Source: Psychroflexus tropicus DSM 15496 (lineage in GTDB: Bacteria > Bacteroidota > Bacteroidia > Flavobacteriales > Flavobacteriaceae). From it: a DNA stretch of 64,000 nucleotides. Within the stretch, counting starts at the first letter, position 1, and each line of letters begins with the position of its first letter. The translations under genes were made by a program, and so were the position numbers. Positions 43,313 to 52,824 of the stretch are shown one piece after another. The stretch spans positions 190,914 to 254,913 of the forward strand of contig NZ_KB905343.1 of NCBI RefSeq assembly GCF_000378765.1. Reading direction: 5' to 3'. Under the pieces are notes generated by a model. That model did not search any database and was not told the DNA's origin. It saw only the letters and a list, made by a program, of their open reading frames with translations.

Positions 43313-45289
43313 ATGAATTTTGAAAATTCCTCGATCACCAAAGAGCAGCACCTAGACCTTTTTAAAAGCCTTATTAAACCGAGGCTCATAGAAGAAAAAA
43401 TGCTAGTTCTTTTAAGACAAGGAAAAATTTCCAAATGGTTCTCTGGAATCGGTCAAGAGGCTATTGCAGTAGGAGTTACCAAAGCGATGAAAAGTGATGA
43501 GTATATTTTGCCAATGCATAGAAATCTGGGAGTTTTTACAAGCAGAGGTATACCTTTACACCGCCTGTTTTCACAATGGCAGGGAAAAATGAATGGATTC
43601 ACAAAAGGTCGAGATCGAAGTTTTCATTTTGGAACCCAAGAATTCAAGATCATAGGAATGATTTCTCATTTGGGGCCTCAGCTAGGAGTGGCCGATGGTA
43701 TTGCTTTGGGTCATAAGTTAAAGAATGAAAAGGCTGTAACCGCAGTGTTTACTGGTGAAGGGGGGACCAGTGAAGGAGATTTTCATGAAGCATTAAATGT
43801 TGCTTCCGTTTGGAGTCTGCCCGTTATTTTTTGTGTTGAAAATAATGGTTATGGATTATCTACTCCTACCTACGAACAATTTAATTGTGAGCATATTGCA
43901 GATAAAGCCCAGGGTTATGGTATGGAATCTCATATCATAGATGGTAATAATATTATAGAAGTTTATACCAAGGTTAGTGAAATAGCCGAAAGCCTGAGAG
44001 CGAATCCTAAACCTGTGCTTTTAGAGTTCAAAACCTTCAGAAGGAGAGGACATGAGGAAGCAAGTGGGACTAAATATGTCCCAGATGAGTTGATGCAGTA
44101 CTGGGAAAAACGAGATCCGGTAGATAATTACGAGCTCTTTCTATTGGAAGCTGAAATTCTGTCTAAAGAGCAGAGCTCTAGTATAAAAGATGAAATTAGA
44201 AAAGAGATAGACCAACAGCTTAAACTTGCTAATGAAGAGGGAGAGGTAGATTCAAATGAATTAATAGAAGTCGAGGACGTTTATAAAGCTCATACTCATC
44301 ACACTCAACTTCCTACAGGTCCAACATCAGAAATGCGATTTATAGATGCTATATCTAAAGGACTACATCAGTCCATGGAGAAATACCAGGATTTAGTCAT
44401 TATGGGGCAAGACGTTGCTGAATATGGGGGCGTCTTTAAAATCACTGATGGTTTTTTAAAGGAGTTTGGAAAAGAAAGAGTTAGGAATACGCCAATATGC
44501 GAGTCTGCCATTATCTCAGCTGCAATGGGCCTATCTATAAAAGGTATCAAATCTGTAGTTGAGATGCAATTTGGAGATTTTGTGAGCTCAGGATTTAATC
44601 CGATAGTCAATTATCTCGCAAAAGTACATTACCGCTGGGGTCAACATGCTGATGTAGTGATCCGCATGCCTTGTGGAGCAGGAGTTGGAGCAGGTCCGTT
44701 TCACAGCCAAACCAACGAAGCTTGGTTTACGAAAACACCTGGCCTGAAGGTGGTTTACCCTTCTAGTCCTCAGGATGCGAAGGGACTTTTAGCAGCAGCG
44801 ATAGAAGATCCTAACCCCGTATTGTTTTTTGAACACAAAGCCTTGTATAGAAGTATAAGAGAAGAAGTCTCTGAAGCTTATTATACTATTGAGCTTGGTA
44901 AGGCAAAAACAGTTAGAGAAGGCTCAAACATTAGTGTCATTTCTTATGGTGCAGCAGTTCATTGGGCGGAAGAGGTTATAGACAAATATCCAAATATGTC
45001 TATAGATCTTATAGATCTGAGGACACTTACTCCTTTAGATGAAGAAGCTATTTTTTCTTCTGTAAAAAAGACAGGTAAAGTTATAATTTTGCAGGAAGAT
45101 TCTCTTTTCGGTAGTCTATCTTCAGAGGTGTCTGCTTTAATATCTGAACATTGCTTTGAATATCTTGACGCACCAATAAGGCGGGTAGCAAGCCTATCTA
45201 CTCCAATACCTTTCGCAAAAAAGCTCGAAGAAAGTTACCTAGCTAAGTCAAAATTTGAGGAGGCGCTAAAATCATTAAATAAATATTAA
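43313..45289 (+). CDS. Fused alpha/beta 2-oxoacid dehydrogenase E1 (branched-chain type)
   Basis: A single 658-residue chain holds both E1 subunits. The alpha half has the thiamine-diphosphate motif [15 protein letters not shown] through [14 protein letters not shown] and the [17 protein letters not shown] loop. The beta half (from about 340) has [60 protein letters not shown] and the C-terminal [15 protein letters not shown]. It decarboxylates 2-oxoacids, most likely branched-chain ones; E2 and E3 are not in the window. Fused E1 is typical of Bacteroidota. Confidence 0.88.
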   Translation: MNFENSSITKEQHLDLFKSLIKPRLIEEKMLVLLRQGKISKWFSGIGQEAIAVGVTKAMKSDEYILPMHRNLGVFTSRGIPLHRLFSQWQGKMNGFTKGRDRSFHFGTQEFKIIGMISHLGPQLGVADGIALGHKLKNEKAVTAVFTGEGGTSEGDFHEALNVASVWSLPVIFCVENNGYGLSTPTYEQFNCEHIADKAQGYGMESHIIDGNNIIEVYTKVSEIAESLRANPKPVLLEFKTFRRRGHEEASGTKYVPDELMQYWEKRDPVDNYELFLLEAEILSKEQSSSIKDEIRKEIDQQLKLANEEGEVDSNELIEVEDVYKAHTHHTQLPTGPTSEMRFIDAISKGLHQSMEKYQDLVIMGQDVAEYGGVFKITDGFLKEFGKERVRNTPICESAIISAAMGLSIKGIKSVVEMQFGDFVSSGFNPIVNYLAKVHYRWGQHADVVIRMPCGAGVGAGPFHSQTNEAWFTKTPGLKVVYPSSPQDAKGLLAAAIEDPNPVLFFEHKALYRSIREEVSEAYYTIELGKAKTVREGSNISVISYGAAVHWAEEVIDKYPNMSIDLIDLRTLTPLDEEAIFSSVKKTGKVIILQEDSLFGSLSSEVSALISEHCFEYLDAPIRRVASLSTPIPFAKKLEESYLAKSKFEEALKSLNKY

Positions 45290-45347
45290 AGTAATCTCAA
45301 ATGCTCAGTTTCTCCGTACATTGGTATTCAACCAAAAACCAAACCTT

Positions 45348-45509
45348 ATGATACGATGGGTAATTACCTTTTTAGTAATCGCTTTAGTCGCAGCTGTTTT
45401 AGGATTCGGAGGAATTGCTGAAGGAGCAGCGGATATAGCAAAGATTATTTTCTACATTTTTATTGTTTTATTTGTCATTTCCTTACTTGGAAGGCTCTTT
45501 AGACGATAA
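45348..45509 (+). CDS. DUF1328 family small membrane protein
   Basis: A 53-residue protein with two hydrophobic helices: [20 protein letters not shown] and [19 protein letters not shown], separated by [12 protein letters not shown]. That is the DUF1328/YtjA pattern, whose function is unknown. I use the ATG at 45348; an upstream TTG at 45321 adds an implausible nonhydrophobic extension. A terminator follows 15 nt after the stop. Confidence 0.85.
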   Translation: MIRWVITFLVIALVAAVLGFGGIAEGAADIAKIIFYIFIVLFVISLLGRLFRR

Positions 45510-45524
45510 ATTGAAATTTAGTCC

Positions 45525-45558
45525 ACTCCATAAAGATTAAAGTCTTTATGGAGTTTTT
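45525..45558 (+). terminator. Intrinsic terminator after the DUF1328 gene
   Basis: ACTCCATAAAGA pairs with TCTTTATGGAGT around TTAAAG, then T5. It lies just before the lipoprotein gene starting at 45578. Confidence 0.85.
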
Positions 45559-45577
45559 ATTCAACTCAAATTTTATT

Positions 45578-46051
45578 ATGAAATATATTTATTTATTTTT
45601 AAGCAGTTTGATACTCACATCCTGTGGCTCAGCTTATATAGCCAATCAAGTTGAAAAGGAATTTAAAGGTGAATGGGTTTTAGAATCTGTTGCTTATCCA
45701 AATTCCTCTGGGTTTTTCGATGTTGAACTTTATGATCTTGCAGATGTTAATTGCTTTGAAAATTCAACGTGGGAATTTATACCTAACAACAGCACTGGCA
45801 AATTTATCTTAGATGGAAATGCATGTGCGAAAACAGAAAATCGGTTTACTTGGTATATTGACCCTTTAACTGCAAAAGATGCTTATCCTGAAGTGTTGAT
45901 GAAAATTACCAATGGGAAGAAAGCCAAAAACGTGAGTACTGGTACCCGGATTAAAATTACAAACCTAATTGGAAATAAAATGACCTGGGAACAGAACACT
46001 ATGTTTAAAGGTGAGCAGATTACAATAGAAATGAATTTTACAAAATTATAG
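45578..46051 (+). CDS. Lipocalin-like lipoprotein
   Basis: A 157-residue lipoprotein with signal IYLFLSSLILTSCGSAY. The rest has the single-domain lipocalin-like pattern GEWVLESVAYP (GxW) with STWEFIPNNSTGKFIL and an MTWEQNTMFKGEQI end. No ligand can be predicted. ATG at 45578 is used; an upstream ATG at 45548 lies inside the terminator hairpin. Followed 3 nt later by the OmpA gene, so they form an operon. Confidence 0.78.
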   Translation: MKYIYLFLSSLILTSCGSAYIANQVEKEFKGEWVLESVAYPNSSGFFDVELYDLADVNCFENSTWEFIPNNSTGKFILDGNACAKTENRFTWYIDPLTAKDAYPEVLMKITNGKKAKNVSTGTRIKITNLIGNKMTWEQNTMFKGEQITIEMNFTKL

Positions 46052-46054
46052 ATT

Positions 46055-46750
46055 ATGAAATGTTATCAAACTAGAATACTCGGTGCTTTCTTTGCACTCG
46101 TTCTTTTAATGAGCTCATGTGATGCCGTCAAAAATGCAAATAACACACAAAAAGGTGGAGCTGTAGGTGCTGCTGGAGGTGCAGTCATTGGTGGAGTTAT
46201 AGGAAATAATACAGGCGATGGTGACAACTCAGTTTTAGGTGCTATTATAGGTGGTGTTGTAGGTGGCGCTGCTGGTGCTTATATAGGAAACAGAATGGAT
46301 AAGCAAGCCAAAGAAATAGAAGAAGAGATACCAGGAGCAGAAGTTACAAGAGTGGGCGAAGGTATTAATGTCACTTTTGATGAAAACTCGGGAGTTTATT
46401 TTGCTACCAACAAATCCAACATCAACGGTAAATCTGAAATTTCTCTTTTAAAACTCATCAATATTTTTCAAAAGTATCCAAAAACCAATATCATAGTTGA
46501 AGGGCATACAGATTCTACAGGTAGCGATGCTTACAATATGAATTTGTCCAAAGATCGGGCTCAATCGGTTACAGATTATCTCACTGCAAATGGCATAGAT
46601 AATTCAAGAATTGAGACCAATTGGTATGGTGAAGAACAGCCAAAATATGATAATTCCACTCCTGAAGGACGCTCAAAAAACAGACGAGTAGAACTTGCTA
46701 TTGTAGCCAATCAAGAATTGAAAGAAGAGGCCAAGCAAAAAGCTCAATAA
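46055..46750 (+). CDS. OmpA family lipoprotein with glycine zipper
   Basis: A 231-residue outer-membrane lipoprotein (ALVLLMSSCDAV). Residues about 33-80 are a Gly-rich zipper (GAVGAAGGAVIGGVIGN, IIGGVVGGAAGAYIGNRMD). The C-terminal half is a peptidoglycan-binding OmpA domain: IIVEGHTDSTGSDAYNMNLS, KDRAQSVTDYL and EGRSKNRRVELAI. It probably anchors the outer membrane to the cell wall. It is co-transcribed with the lipocalin-like gene 3 nt upstream and followed by a terminator. Confidence 0.9.
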   Translation: MKCYQTRILGAFFALVLLMSSCDAVKNANNTQKGGAVGAAGGAVIGGVIGNNTGDGDNSVLGAIIGGVVGGAAGAYIGNRMDKQAKEIEEEIPGAEVTRVGEGINVTFDENSGVYFATNKSNINGKSEISLLKLINIFQKYPKTNIIVEGHTDSTGSDAYNMNLSKDRAQSVTDYLTANGIDNSRIETNWYGEEQPKYDNSTPEGRSKNRRVELAIVANQELKEEAKQKAQ

Positions 46751-46770
46751 TATTTAAAATACTCAATATG

Positions 46771-46801
46771 AAAATCTCAATATCATATTGAGATTTTTTT
46801 T
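46771..46801 (+). terminator. Intrinsic terminator after the OmpA gene
   Basis: AAAATCTCAATAT pairs with ATATTGAGATTTT across a one-base centre, followed by a run of T. It separates the OmpA operon from the polyketide operon that starts 18 nt later. Confidence 0.8.
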
Positions 46802-46818
46802 ATGCCTAAATTTCAACA

Positions 46819-47934
46819 ATGAAAATTTATGATGTCATAATTGTAGGTGGAGGACTGGCGGGATTAACTTCTGCCATAGATTTATCTATTTCTGGACTAG
46901 CTGTGCTGGTGATAGAAAAAGATACTTACCCCAAACATAAAGTCTGTGGAGAATACGTTTCCAATGAAGTGACTCCATACCTTGAGCGTTTGGGGATAGA
47001 CATTAGTGACACGAAAGCCGATCCAATTCAAAAATTGACTTTGAGTAATTTAACGGGTAATTGTGTAGAAACTGATCTTCCCCTAGGTGGATTTGGTATT
47101 TCCAGATATGCTTTGGATCACCTTCTATATCGGGCAGCCCTATCCAAGGGAGCAGAATTTAAGTTTGAAACTGTTTCAGACATCGTTTATAATGATGATC
47201 AATTTAAAGTAAAGGCTAAGGATAAGGAATACAAGTCAAAACTAGTCATCGGTAGCTATGGAAAACGATCTTTATTGGACAAAAAATTAAAAAGAGATTT
47301 TATTCAACAAAAAACACCATGGATTGGAATCAAAGCTCATTATAGAAATGAAGATTTTCCTCAAGGAGAAGTTCATCTTCATAACTTCAACGGTGGCTAC
47401 TGTGGACTTTCAAAGACAGAAACGGGTGCAATTAACCTTTGCTATTTAGCCCATTACCAGAACTTTAAGCAGGCCAAATCTATAGATGAATTCAATCACT
47501 ATCATTTAGCTCAAAACCCCTATTTAAAATCATTTCTTGAGACTTCAACCCTAGAATTCGATCAGCATCTAGCCATTTCGCAGGTGTCTTTTCAGAAAAA
47601 GAATGCTGTGGAAAATCATATATTAATGGCGGGAGATTCTGCTGGGCTTATCCACCCCTTATGTGGAAATGGAATGGCCATGGCTATTCATTCAGCTAAA
47701 CTGATTTCAGATGAAATTAAAAGATATCAGGTACACAAGCGAAGAGATACATTAGAAGAAAATTATATACAGATTTGGAAGAAGACTTTTCAGAAAAGGC
47801 TTATTTTCGGTTCCATGTTTCAGAAGATACTTTTAAGACAGGGGCTTACAAATTTCAGTATGTCTCTGGTTTCAAATTCTAAAGTCTTACTTCAAAAGAT
47901 GATACAACAAACCCATGGAAAGCCTATTTTATGA
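46819..47934 (+). CDS. FAD-dependent oxidoreductase of the polyketide operon (geranylgeranyl-reductase type)
   Basis: A 371-residue flavoprotein with the N-terminal dinucleotide motif IIVGGGLAGLTSAIDL, the group phrase KHKVCGEYVSNEVTPYLE, and the second FAD motif MAGDSAGLIHPLCGNGMAMA. These are features of the geranylgeranyl-reductase/halogenase/hydroxylase superfamily. In phenolic-lipid pathways a flavin oxygenase next to a type III PKS oxidises the aromatic ring (SrsC in Streptomyces), which I take as the likely role. It is the first gene of the operon; the methyltransferase start overlaps its stop by 4 nt. Confidence 0.85.
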   Translation: MKIYDVIIVGGGLAGLTSAIDLSISGLAVLVIEKDTYPKHKVCGEYVSNEVTPYLERLGIDISDTKADPIQKLTLSNLTGNCVETDLPLGGFGISRYALDHLLYRAALSKGAEFKFETVSDIVYNDDQFKVKAKDKEYKSKLVIGSYGKRSLLDKKLKRDFIQQKTPWIGIKAHYRNEDFPQGEVHLHNFNGGYCGLSKTETGAINLCYLAHYQNFKQAKSIDEFNHYHLAQNPYLKSFLETSTLEFDQHLAISQVSFQKKNAVENHILMAGDSAGLIHPLCGNGMAMAIHSAKLISDEIKRYQVHKRRDTLEENYIQIWKKTFQKRLIFGSMFQKILLRQGLTNFSMSLVSNSKVLLQKMIQQTHGKPIL

Positions 47935-48641
47935 GTTCAATTTCGACTTTAAACAGAAGTAAGGAAGATGAAATCATGGATAAGTTCGATTTTCAGGGAG
48001 AAGATCTAAAAGAAGTCCTCAAAACCATTGATCAAATCAACACCAGATTAGGTGGGCATCGGGCAACAATTGAGGGTATTAAAAAGCTTATGAGCCAGCA
48101 GAGCAAAAAAAACTATGTCATTGCTGATCTTGGCTGCGGAAGTGGTGACGCCCTTAGACATATTGCAAAATGGGCAAAGCCAAAAGATTTTAATATTCAA
48201 TTAATAGGTATTGATGCTAACCCTCATACCATTCAGATCGCAAAAGAATGGTCAAAAGATTACAAGAATATCTCTTACCGAGTGATAGATGTCTTTAGTG
48301 AAGACTTTACAGATTTTGAAGCAGACATTATTACCTGCTGCCTTACCTTACATCATTTTAAAGATGAATATATCAAAAAATTATTGCCAATACTTTGTAA
48401 ACAGGCTAGTCTTGGTTTAGTAATTAACGATTTACAGCGAAGTAAATGGGCCTACAGATTATTCTCTCTTTATTGTAAAGTCTTTGTAAATTCAGATATT
48501 GCAATAAAAGATGGATTAACTTCCATTTTGAGGGGCTTCAAATCGAAAGACTTAGAGAATTTCGGAAAAGAATTAAATTTAAAGCACCACATTTCATGGT
48601 ATTGGGCCTTCCGTTACCAGTGGATTATATATAGCTCATGA
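47931..48641 (+). CDS. Class I SAM-dependent methyltransferase of the polyketide operon
   Basis: A 236-residue methyltransferase. The SAM motif I is YVIADLGCGSGDALRHIA, with motif II around LIGIDANPHTI and motif post-II ITCCLTLHHFKDEY. Its ATG overlaps the oxidoreductase stop (ATGA), and its own stop overlaps the PKS start by 4 nt, so the three proteins are translationally coupled. By analogy with SrsB it would O- or C-methylate the polyketide product. Substrate is inferred. Confidence 0.88.
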   Translation: MSSISTLNRSKEDEIMDKFDFQGEDLKEVLKTIDQINTRLGGHRATIEGIKKLMSQQSKKNYVIADLGCGSGDALRHIAKWAKPKDFNIQLIGIDANPHTIQIAKEWSKDYKNISYRVIDVFSEDFTDFEADIITCCLTLHHFKDEYIKKLLPILCKQASLGLVINDLQRSKWAYRLFSLYCKVFVNSDIAIKDGLTSILRGFKSKDLENFGKELNLKHHISWYWAFRYQWIIYSS

Positions 48642-49690
48642 GTGTAAAAATAACTACAGTTGCTTCGCAAAACCCAAAATACTTCAAGGAAACCAAGGAT
48701 ATTCTACCCTTTGTTGAGACTTGGCTAGCTGATGAAGACGAAAGATTTAGAAGAAAAGTAATCAAGATCTATGAAGGAGCCAAAGTCGATAAACGCTATT
48801 CAATCATGGACCCTGAAGAGGTATTTGTAGCGACTTCTTTTGAAGATAAAAACAGAATTTACACCCGTGAAGCCAAAACTTTAGGTAAAAGGGTTTTAGA
48901 AAAAGCCTTAAGTCAGGCGAACTGGTTACCTCAAAGTTTAGACTTCATCATTACAGTAAGTTGCACAGGGATCATGATTCCTTCGCTAGATGCCTTTTTG
49001 ATAAATGACCTAGATCTAAGGCAGAATATTGTTAGACTTCCAGTAACAGAAATGGGATGTGCAGCTGGCATTTCTGGTATGATTTATGCTAAACAGTTTT
49101 TACAGGCTAACCCTGGCAAGCGTGCTGCAGTAGTTTCTTTTGAGGCTCCAACAGCTACTTTCCAGCTTAATGATAAGAGTATGGCTAATATGGTAAGTTC
49201 TGCCATTTTTGGAGATGGATCAGCCTGCGTGCTTATGACTTCTGAAGAAGAGGCTCAGGGTCCAAAAATTCTTGGCGAATCTATGTATCATTTTTATAAC
49301 GACACCCATATGATGGGATTCGATTTAACTAACTCTGGACTAAAAATGGTTTTGGATATTGACGTTCCAGAAAAAATCAGCGAACATTTTCCTGAGATAA
49401 TTCATCCATTTTTAAAAGATAATAACACCAGGATAGAAGACATCGATCACCTCATCTTTCATCCAGGTGGAAAGAAAATAATCAATACGGTGGAGTCGCT
49501 TTTTGGAGCCATGGGCAAAAATATAGATGATACCAAAGAAGTATTGCGCCTGTTTGGTAATATGAGTAGTGCTACCGTTCTTTATGTATTAGAACGAATG
49601 ATGCAAAAGCCAATGAAAAAAGGGGATAAAGGATTAATGTTGAGCTTTGGACCTGGTTTTTCTGCTCAACGCATACTTTTAGAATGGTAA
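48638..49690 (+). CDS. Type III polyketide synthase (chalcone synthase-like)
   Basis: A 350-residue chalcone/stilbene-synthase fold. The catalytic triad is complete: Cys141 in TEMGCAAGISG, His275 in IFHPGGKKI, Asn308 in LFGNMSSATV. The C-terminal GFGPGFS-type loop reads SFGPGFSAQRILLEW. The enzyme extends a CoA- or ACP-bound starter with malonyl units and cyclises it; bacterial members make alkylresorcinols, alkylpyrones or tetrahydroxynaphthalene. With an oxidoreductase and a methyltransferase coupled upstream and lipid-synthesis genes downstream, a long-chain phenolic lipid is the likely product. The product type is inferred. Confidence 0.93.
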   Translation: MSVKITTVASQNPKYFKETKDILPFVETWLADEDERFRRKVIKIYEGAKVDKRYSIMDPEEVFVATSFEDKNRIYTREAKTLGKRVLEKALSQANWLPQSLDFIITVSCTGIMIPSLDAFLINDLDLRQNIVRLPVTEMGCAAGISGMIYAKQFLQANPGKRAAVVSFEAPTATFQLNDKSMANMVSSAIFGDGSACVLMTSEEEAQGPKILGESMYHFYNDTHMMGFDLTNSGLKMVLDIDVPEKISEHFPEIIHPFLKDNNTRIEDIDHLIFHPGGKKIINTVESLFGAMGKNIDDTKEVLRLFGNMSSATVLYVLERMMQKPMKKGDKGLMLSFGPGFSAQRILLEW

Positions 49691-49741
49691 TTTCTTCGGA
49701 ATTTGTTACAGCTAAGTTTAATGATTTAAAATAATAAGCCT

Positions 49742-50524
49742 ATGAGCCATCATAACCCTAACGATTTTGCTCTTATCCTTGGTGGAAGTCAAGGCTTAGG
49801 CTATGCTTCAGCGCTTAAGTTAGCTCAAAAAGGCTGGAATTTACTCATTGTTCATAGAGACAGAAGAACTGATTTACCTGAGATAGAACGTAAATTTGAA
49901 GTGATAAAATCTTGTGGTGTTGAAGTAAAATCATTCAATCTAGATGCTACAAATTCAGAAAAAAGAACTGAATGGATTAATCTATTGCCAGAAGTCCTTG
50001 GTAAGACAGGAAAAATTAAATTACTGCTGCACAGCATTGCCAAAGGCAACCTAAAGGCGATGACCGGTGACGCTCCACTTCATACTACAGATTTACAGAT
50101 TACTGCAAACGCCATGGCTTACAGCTTTTATGAGTGGTCTAAGTCCATATTGGACGCTTGTTTTTTTGCACCTCAAGCCAAACTGCTAGCCTTTACAAGC
50201 GAAGGCAATGAGCGAGTATGGAAGCATTATGCAGCGGTTTCAGTTGCTAAAACGAGTTTAGAAACTTTGATGAAATATATGGCTGTAGAATTTGCAGAGT
50301 TCAAAATCACAGCCAATTGCATACAACCTGGAGTTGTAGAAACTCAATCTTTTCAAATGATTCCAGGTCATGAAGAACTAAAAGCTTCCAGTATTAAGCG
50401 GAATCCATTTCAACGTCTCACTAAGCCAGAAGATGTGGCCAATGTGGTTTACTTAATGAGTAGGGACGAAGCCAGCTGGATCAATGGAACCGTTGTAAAA
50501 GTAGATGGCGGTGAAAGTTTATAA
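49742..50524 (+). CDS. Enoyl-ACP reductase-like SDR (FabL type)
   Basis: A 260-residue SDR with ALILGGSQGLGYASALKL at the cofactor site. The catalytic motif HYAAVSVAKTSLETLMKYMA has tyrosine and lysine separated by six residues (Y-x6-K). That spacing is the hallmark of FabI/FabL enoyl reductases, whereas FabG ketoreductases have Y-x3-K. The end has WINGTVVKVDGGESL. It probably saturates the enoyl intermediates of a dedicated acyl chain for the polyketide synthase. It starts 51 nt after the PKS, the widest gap among the first six genes. Confidence 0.82.
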   Translation: MSHHNPNDFALILGGSQGLGYASALKLAQKGWNLLIVHRDRRTDLPEIERKFEVIKSCGVEVKSFNLDATNSEKRTEWINLLPEVLGKTGKIKLLLHSIAKGNLKAMTGDAPLHTTDLQITANAMAYSFYEWSKSILDACFFAPQAKLLAFTSEGNERVWKHYAAVSVAKTSLETLMKYMAVEFAEFKITANCIQPGVVETQSFQMIPGHEELKASSIKRNPFQRLTKPEDVANVVYLMSRDEASWINGTVVKVDGGESL

Positions 50525-50542
50525 ATATAAAAACAAATAAGG

Positions 50543-50983
50543 ATGAAGTCCTCCCAGATTATATCAAAACTACCTTACCAAGAGCCGTTTCTGTTTGTAA
50601 AGTCAATTGATGAGATTACTGAGCAACACATTAAAGGAAGCTACACCTTTAAATCTTCATCCTGGTTTTATAAGGGTCATTTTAAAAATAATCCTATTAC
50701 ACCAGGAGTTATTTTAACAGAATGTGCCGCACAGATTGGCTTGGCAAGTTTCGGGGTATACCTGCTATCTCAAGAAAAAGATTTAGAACTTAATAACATA
50801 AAGTTAGCCATGACCTCCACTGATATAGAATTTTTAAAGCCTGTTTTGCCTGGAGAAAACGTAAGTGTTGTAGCAAATAAGTTATATTTTAGATTCAATA
50901 AATTGAAATGTGCTGTAAAAATGTTTAATCAATCTCAAGACCTTGTAATTCAGGGCGAGATTGCCGGAGTTATTTTGCCCTAA
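50543..50983 (+). CDS. FabZ-like 3-hydroxyacyl-ACP dehydratase
   Basis: A 146-residue hotdog-fold protein. It has LPYQEPFLFVKSIDEI in place of the FabZ LPHRYPFLLVD, and FKNNPITPGVILTECAAQIG corresponding to the FabZ loop FPGxPVMPGVL with its catalytic glutamate position. It should dehydrate 3-hydroxyacyl-ACP. The catalytic His of FabZ in LPHR is replaced by Tyr here, but a His is present in YKGHFKNNP, which is the catalytic His of the family. Ends 2 nt before the ketosynthase start. Confidence 0.85.
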   Translation: MKSSQIISKLPYQEPFLFVKSIDEITEQHIKGSYTFKSSSWFYKGHFKNNPITPGVILTECAAQIGLASFGVYLLSQEKDLELNNIKLAMTSTDIEFLKPVLPGENVSVVANKLYFRFNKLKCAVKMFNQSQDLVIQGEIAGVILP

Positions 50984-50985
50984 GT

Positions 50986-52257
50986 ATGAATAAAAAAAGA
51001 GTAGTTATTACTGGTATGGGAGTTGTTGCTCCAAATGCCATTGGGATTTCAAAATTTGAAAAGGCGCTTCAGGCAGGCAAAAGTGGTATTCAATTTCATA
51101 ATGATTTAAAAGAATTAAACTTTAGCTGTCAGATCGGTGGAATTCCTGAGGTTTCTCAAGAGCTTTTAGACCTGAATTTTACAGCCCTTGAGCAGAAGGG
51201 ACTTTTAGCCACAGGTTTAATTTACGGGGGGATCGCTGGACAGGAAGCCTGGGAAGATGCCAAGTTAGCAAAGAATGATAAGTTAGATATCGACACGGGC
51301 GTTGTATTCGGTACAGGAATTTTAGGGGTAGATAAACTTAGAGAGGCTTTCCATAAAATAGATGATAAAAACGTGCGTCGTCTTGGCAGTACTAGTGTTC
51401 TTCAAACTATGGCAAGCGGTATCAGTGCCTTTTTAGGCGGTAAGCTGGGTTGTGGGAACCAGGTGACTTCCAACTCTTCGGCCTGCTCAACCGGTACTGA
51501 AGCTTTATTGATTGGATTTGAGAGAATTCAACATGGTAAAGCTAAGCGGATGCTTGTTGGAAGTTGTAGCGATTCCGGTCCATACGTCTGGGGTGGTTTT
51601 GATGCTTTGAGGATTTTACCTTATCAATATAATGATAATCCTGAAATGGCATCGAAACCGATGTCGGCAGATGCAGCTGGCTTTGTACCCTCGAGCGGTG
51701 CAGGAGCACTCATTCTAGAAAGCTTGGAGTCTGCTCAGGAGCGTGGGGTGAAAATCTATGCGGAAGTCCTGGGCGGTCACATCAACTCTGGTGGCCAGCG
51801 GCAAGGAGGAAGTATGACTGCCCCCAATTCTACCGCAGTAGTAGATTGTATTTCCAAAGCAATTCTAGATGCACAAATCCATCCTAATCAAATTGATCTT
51901 ATTAATGGACATCTAACCGCTACAGCCATGGATGCTACAGAGATTGAAAACTGGACAATTGCTTTAGGACGTTCTGGGAAAGACTTCCCCTATATTAATT
52001 CTTTAAAAAGTCATATTGGCCATGCCCTTGCCGCTGCAGGTAGTATAGAATTAGTGAGCTCGGTCCTGGAACTAAATTCTGGATTTATTTATCCGAATAT
52101 CAATTGTGAACACATTCATCCTCATATTTTGAATAAAATTGACGCTACAAAGATTCCAAGGCGATCTATGGATAAAAACATAAACATTTTAGCAAAGGCA
52201 AGTTTTGGATTTGGAGACGTCAATGCTTGTGTGATTTTAAATTCTTATCATAAATGA
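50986..52257 (+). CDS. Beta-ketoacyl-ACP synthase (KAS II/FabF-like)
   Basis: A 423-residue thiolase-fold ketosynthase. It begins VVITGMGVVAPNAIGI; the catalytic cysteine is Cys167 in NSSACSTGTEAL. The first His lies in NGHLTATAMDATEIENW, where FabF has NAHGTST, so one glycine-threonine step is altered. The second His is in SLKSHIGHALAAAG, and the final KASFGFGDVNACVIL loop is normal. It elongates acyl-ACP with malonyl-ACP. The altered first-His loop marks it as a specialised member. Its stop overlaps the start of the membrane-protein gene by 4 nt. Confidence 0.9.
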   Translation: MNKKRVVITGMGVVAPNAIGISKFEKALQAGKSGIQFHNDLKELNFSCQIGGIPEVSQELLDLNFTALEQKGLLATGLIYGGIAGQEAWEDAKLAKNDKLDIDTGVVFGTGILGVDKLREAFHKIDDKNVRRLGSTSVLQTMASGISAFLGGKLGCGNQVTSNSSACSTGTEALLIGFERIQHGKAKRMLVGSCSDSGPYVWGGFDALRILPYQYNDNPEMASKPMSADAAGFVPSSGAGALILESLESAQERGVKIYAEVLGGHINSGGQRQGGSMTAPNSTAVVDCISKAILDAQIHPNQIDLINGHLTATAMDATEIENWTIALGRSGKDFPYINSLKSHIGHALAAAGSIELVSSVLELNSGFIYPNINCEHIHPHILNKIDATKIPRRSMDKNINILAKASFGFGDVNACVILNSYHK

Positions 52258-52484
52258 ACTCAAAACAATTAAAGAAAAGGTATTGGATTTTTGGAGGAGC
52301 TGGGACCGGATTGTTAGGATTTGGCTTATCGGCTCTGGTTGAAAGTGGATTTTTAAAACACAGTAATACTCCAACCTGGCAATGGGTAATCGCCGGAACT
52401 TTATCTCTTGTTCTTATAATGACTGGCATCAACTTTTTATTTGAGAGTTTTAAGTGTAAGCGCTTGTTGGATCAACAACCTTAA
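52254..52484 (+). CDS. Small two-helix membrane protein of the polyketide operon
   Basis: A 76-residue protein with two hydrophobic helices, IFGGAGTGLLGFGLSALVES and WVIAGTLSLVLIMTGINFLF, joined by a polar loop with KHSNTPTWQ. No family is recognised. It is translationally coupled to the ketosynthase (4-nt overlap), so it probably acts with the cluster, for example as a membrane tether for the lipid product. That role is inference. Confidence 0.65.
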   Translation: MNSKQLKKRYWIFGGAGTGLLGFGLSALVESGFLKHSNTPTWQWVIAGTLSLVLIMTGINFLFESFKCKRLLDQQP

Positions 52485-52574
52485 GTTGATTTAAATTAAG
52501 AAATTATCATTCTAGAGCTTGATCAGAAATGGTTATTAATGAAAACTTATTAGTAAATTGCTAATAAAAAAATC

Positions 52575-52823
52575 ATGACCTCCGAAGCGATACAAGCACG
52601 ACTCAAAACCATCGTTCAACCCTACGTGAACCATCACGAAAATTTCGAGAATTTATCATTAGAATCTGATTTTATAGCAGATCTCGAAATTAATTCAGCT
52701 AACCTAGTGGATGTGGTTTTAGATGTTGAAGACGAATTTGATATTAGAATTGAGAACGAAGACATGGAGAAAATGACGAATGTGAAAGCCACAGTAGAAG
52801 TTATTCAAAAGAAATTATCTTAG
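52575..52823 (+). CDS. Acyl carrier protein of the polyketide operon
   Basis: An 82-residue ACP. The phosphopantetheine serine lies in ADLEINSANLVDVVLDVEDE, where the usual GxDSLxxVEL reads INSANLVDVV; the acidic helix II (VLDVEDEFDIRIENEDMEK) is intact. It should carry the growing acyl chain between the ketosynthase, dehydratase and reductase. A 90-nt gap separates it from the membrane-protein gene; the phosphopantetheinyl transferase follows by 1 nt, so the carrier and its activator are made together. Confidence 0.88.
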   Translation: MTSEAIQARLKTIVQPYVNHHENFENLSLESDFIADLEINSANLVDVVLDVEDEFDIRIENEDMEKMTNVKATVEVIQKKLS

Positions 52824-52824
52824 A

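Noticed and set aside
45548-45577. Longer start of the lipocalin-like lipoprotein at 45548
   Set aside because: That ATG lies inside the terminator stem of the DUF1328 gene, and the residues before MKYIYLFL do not look like a signal peptide.
52540-52570. Hairpin TTATTAG/CTAATAA before the ACP gene
   Set aside because: The stem is all A/T and followed by A instead of T on the coding strand, so it is not a convincing terminator and the ACP gene is probably still in the operon.
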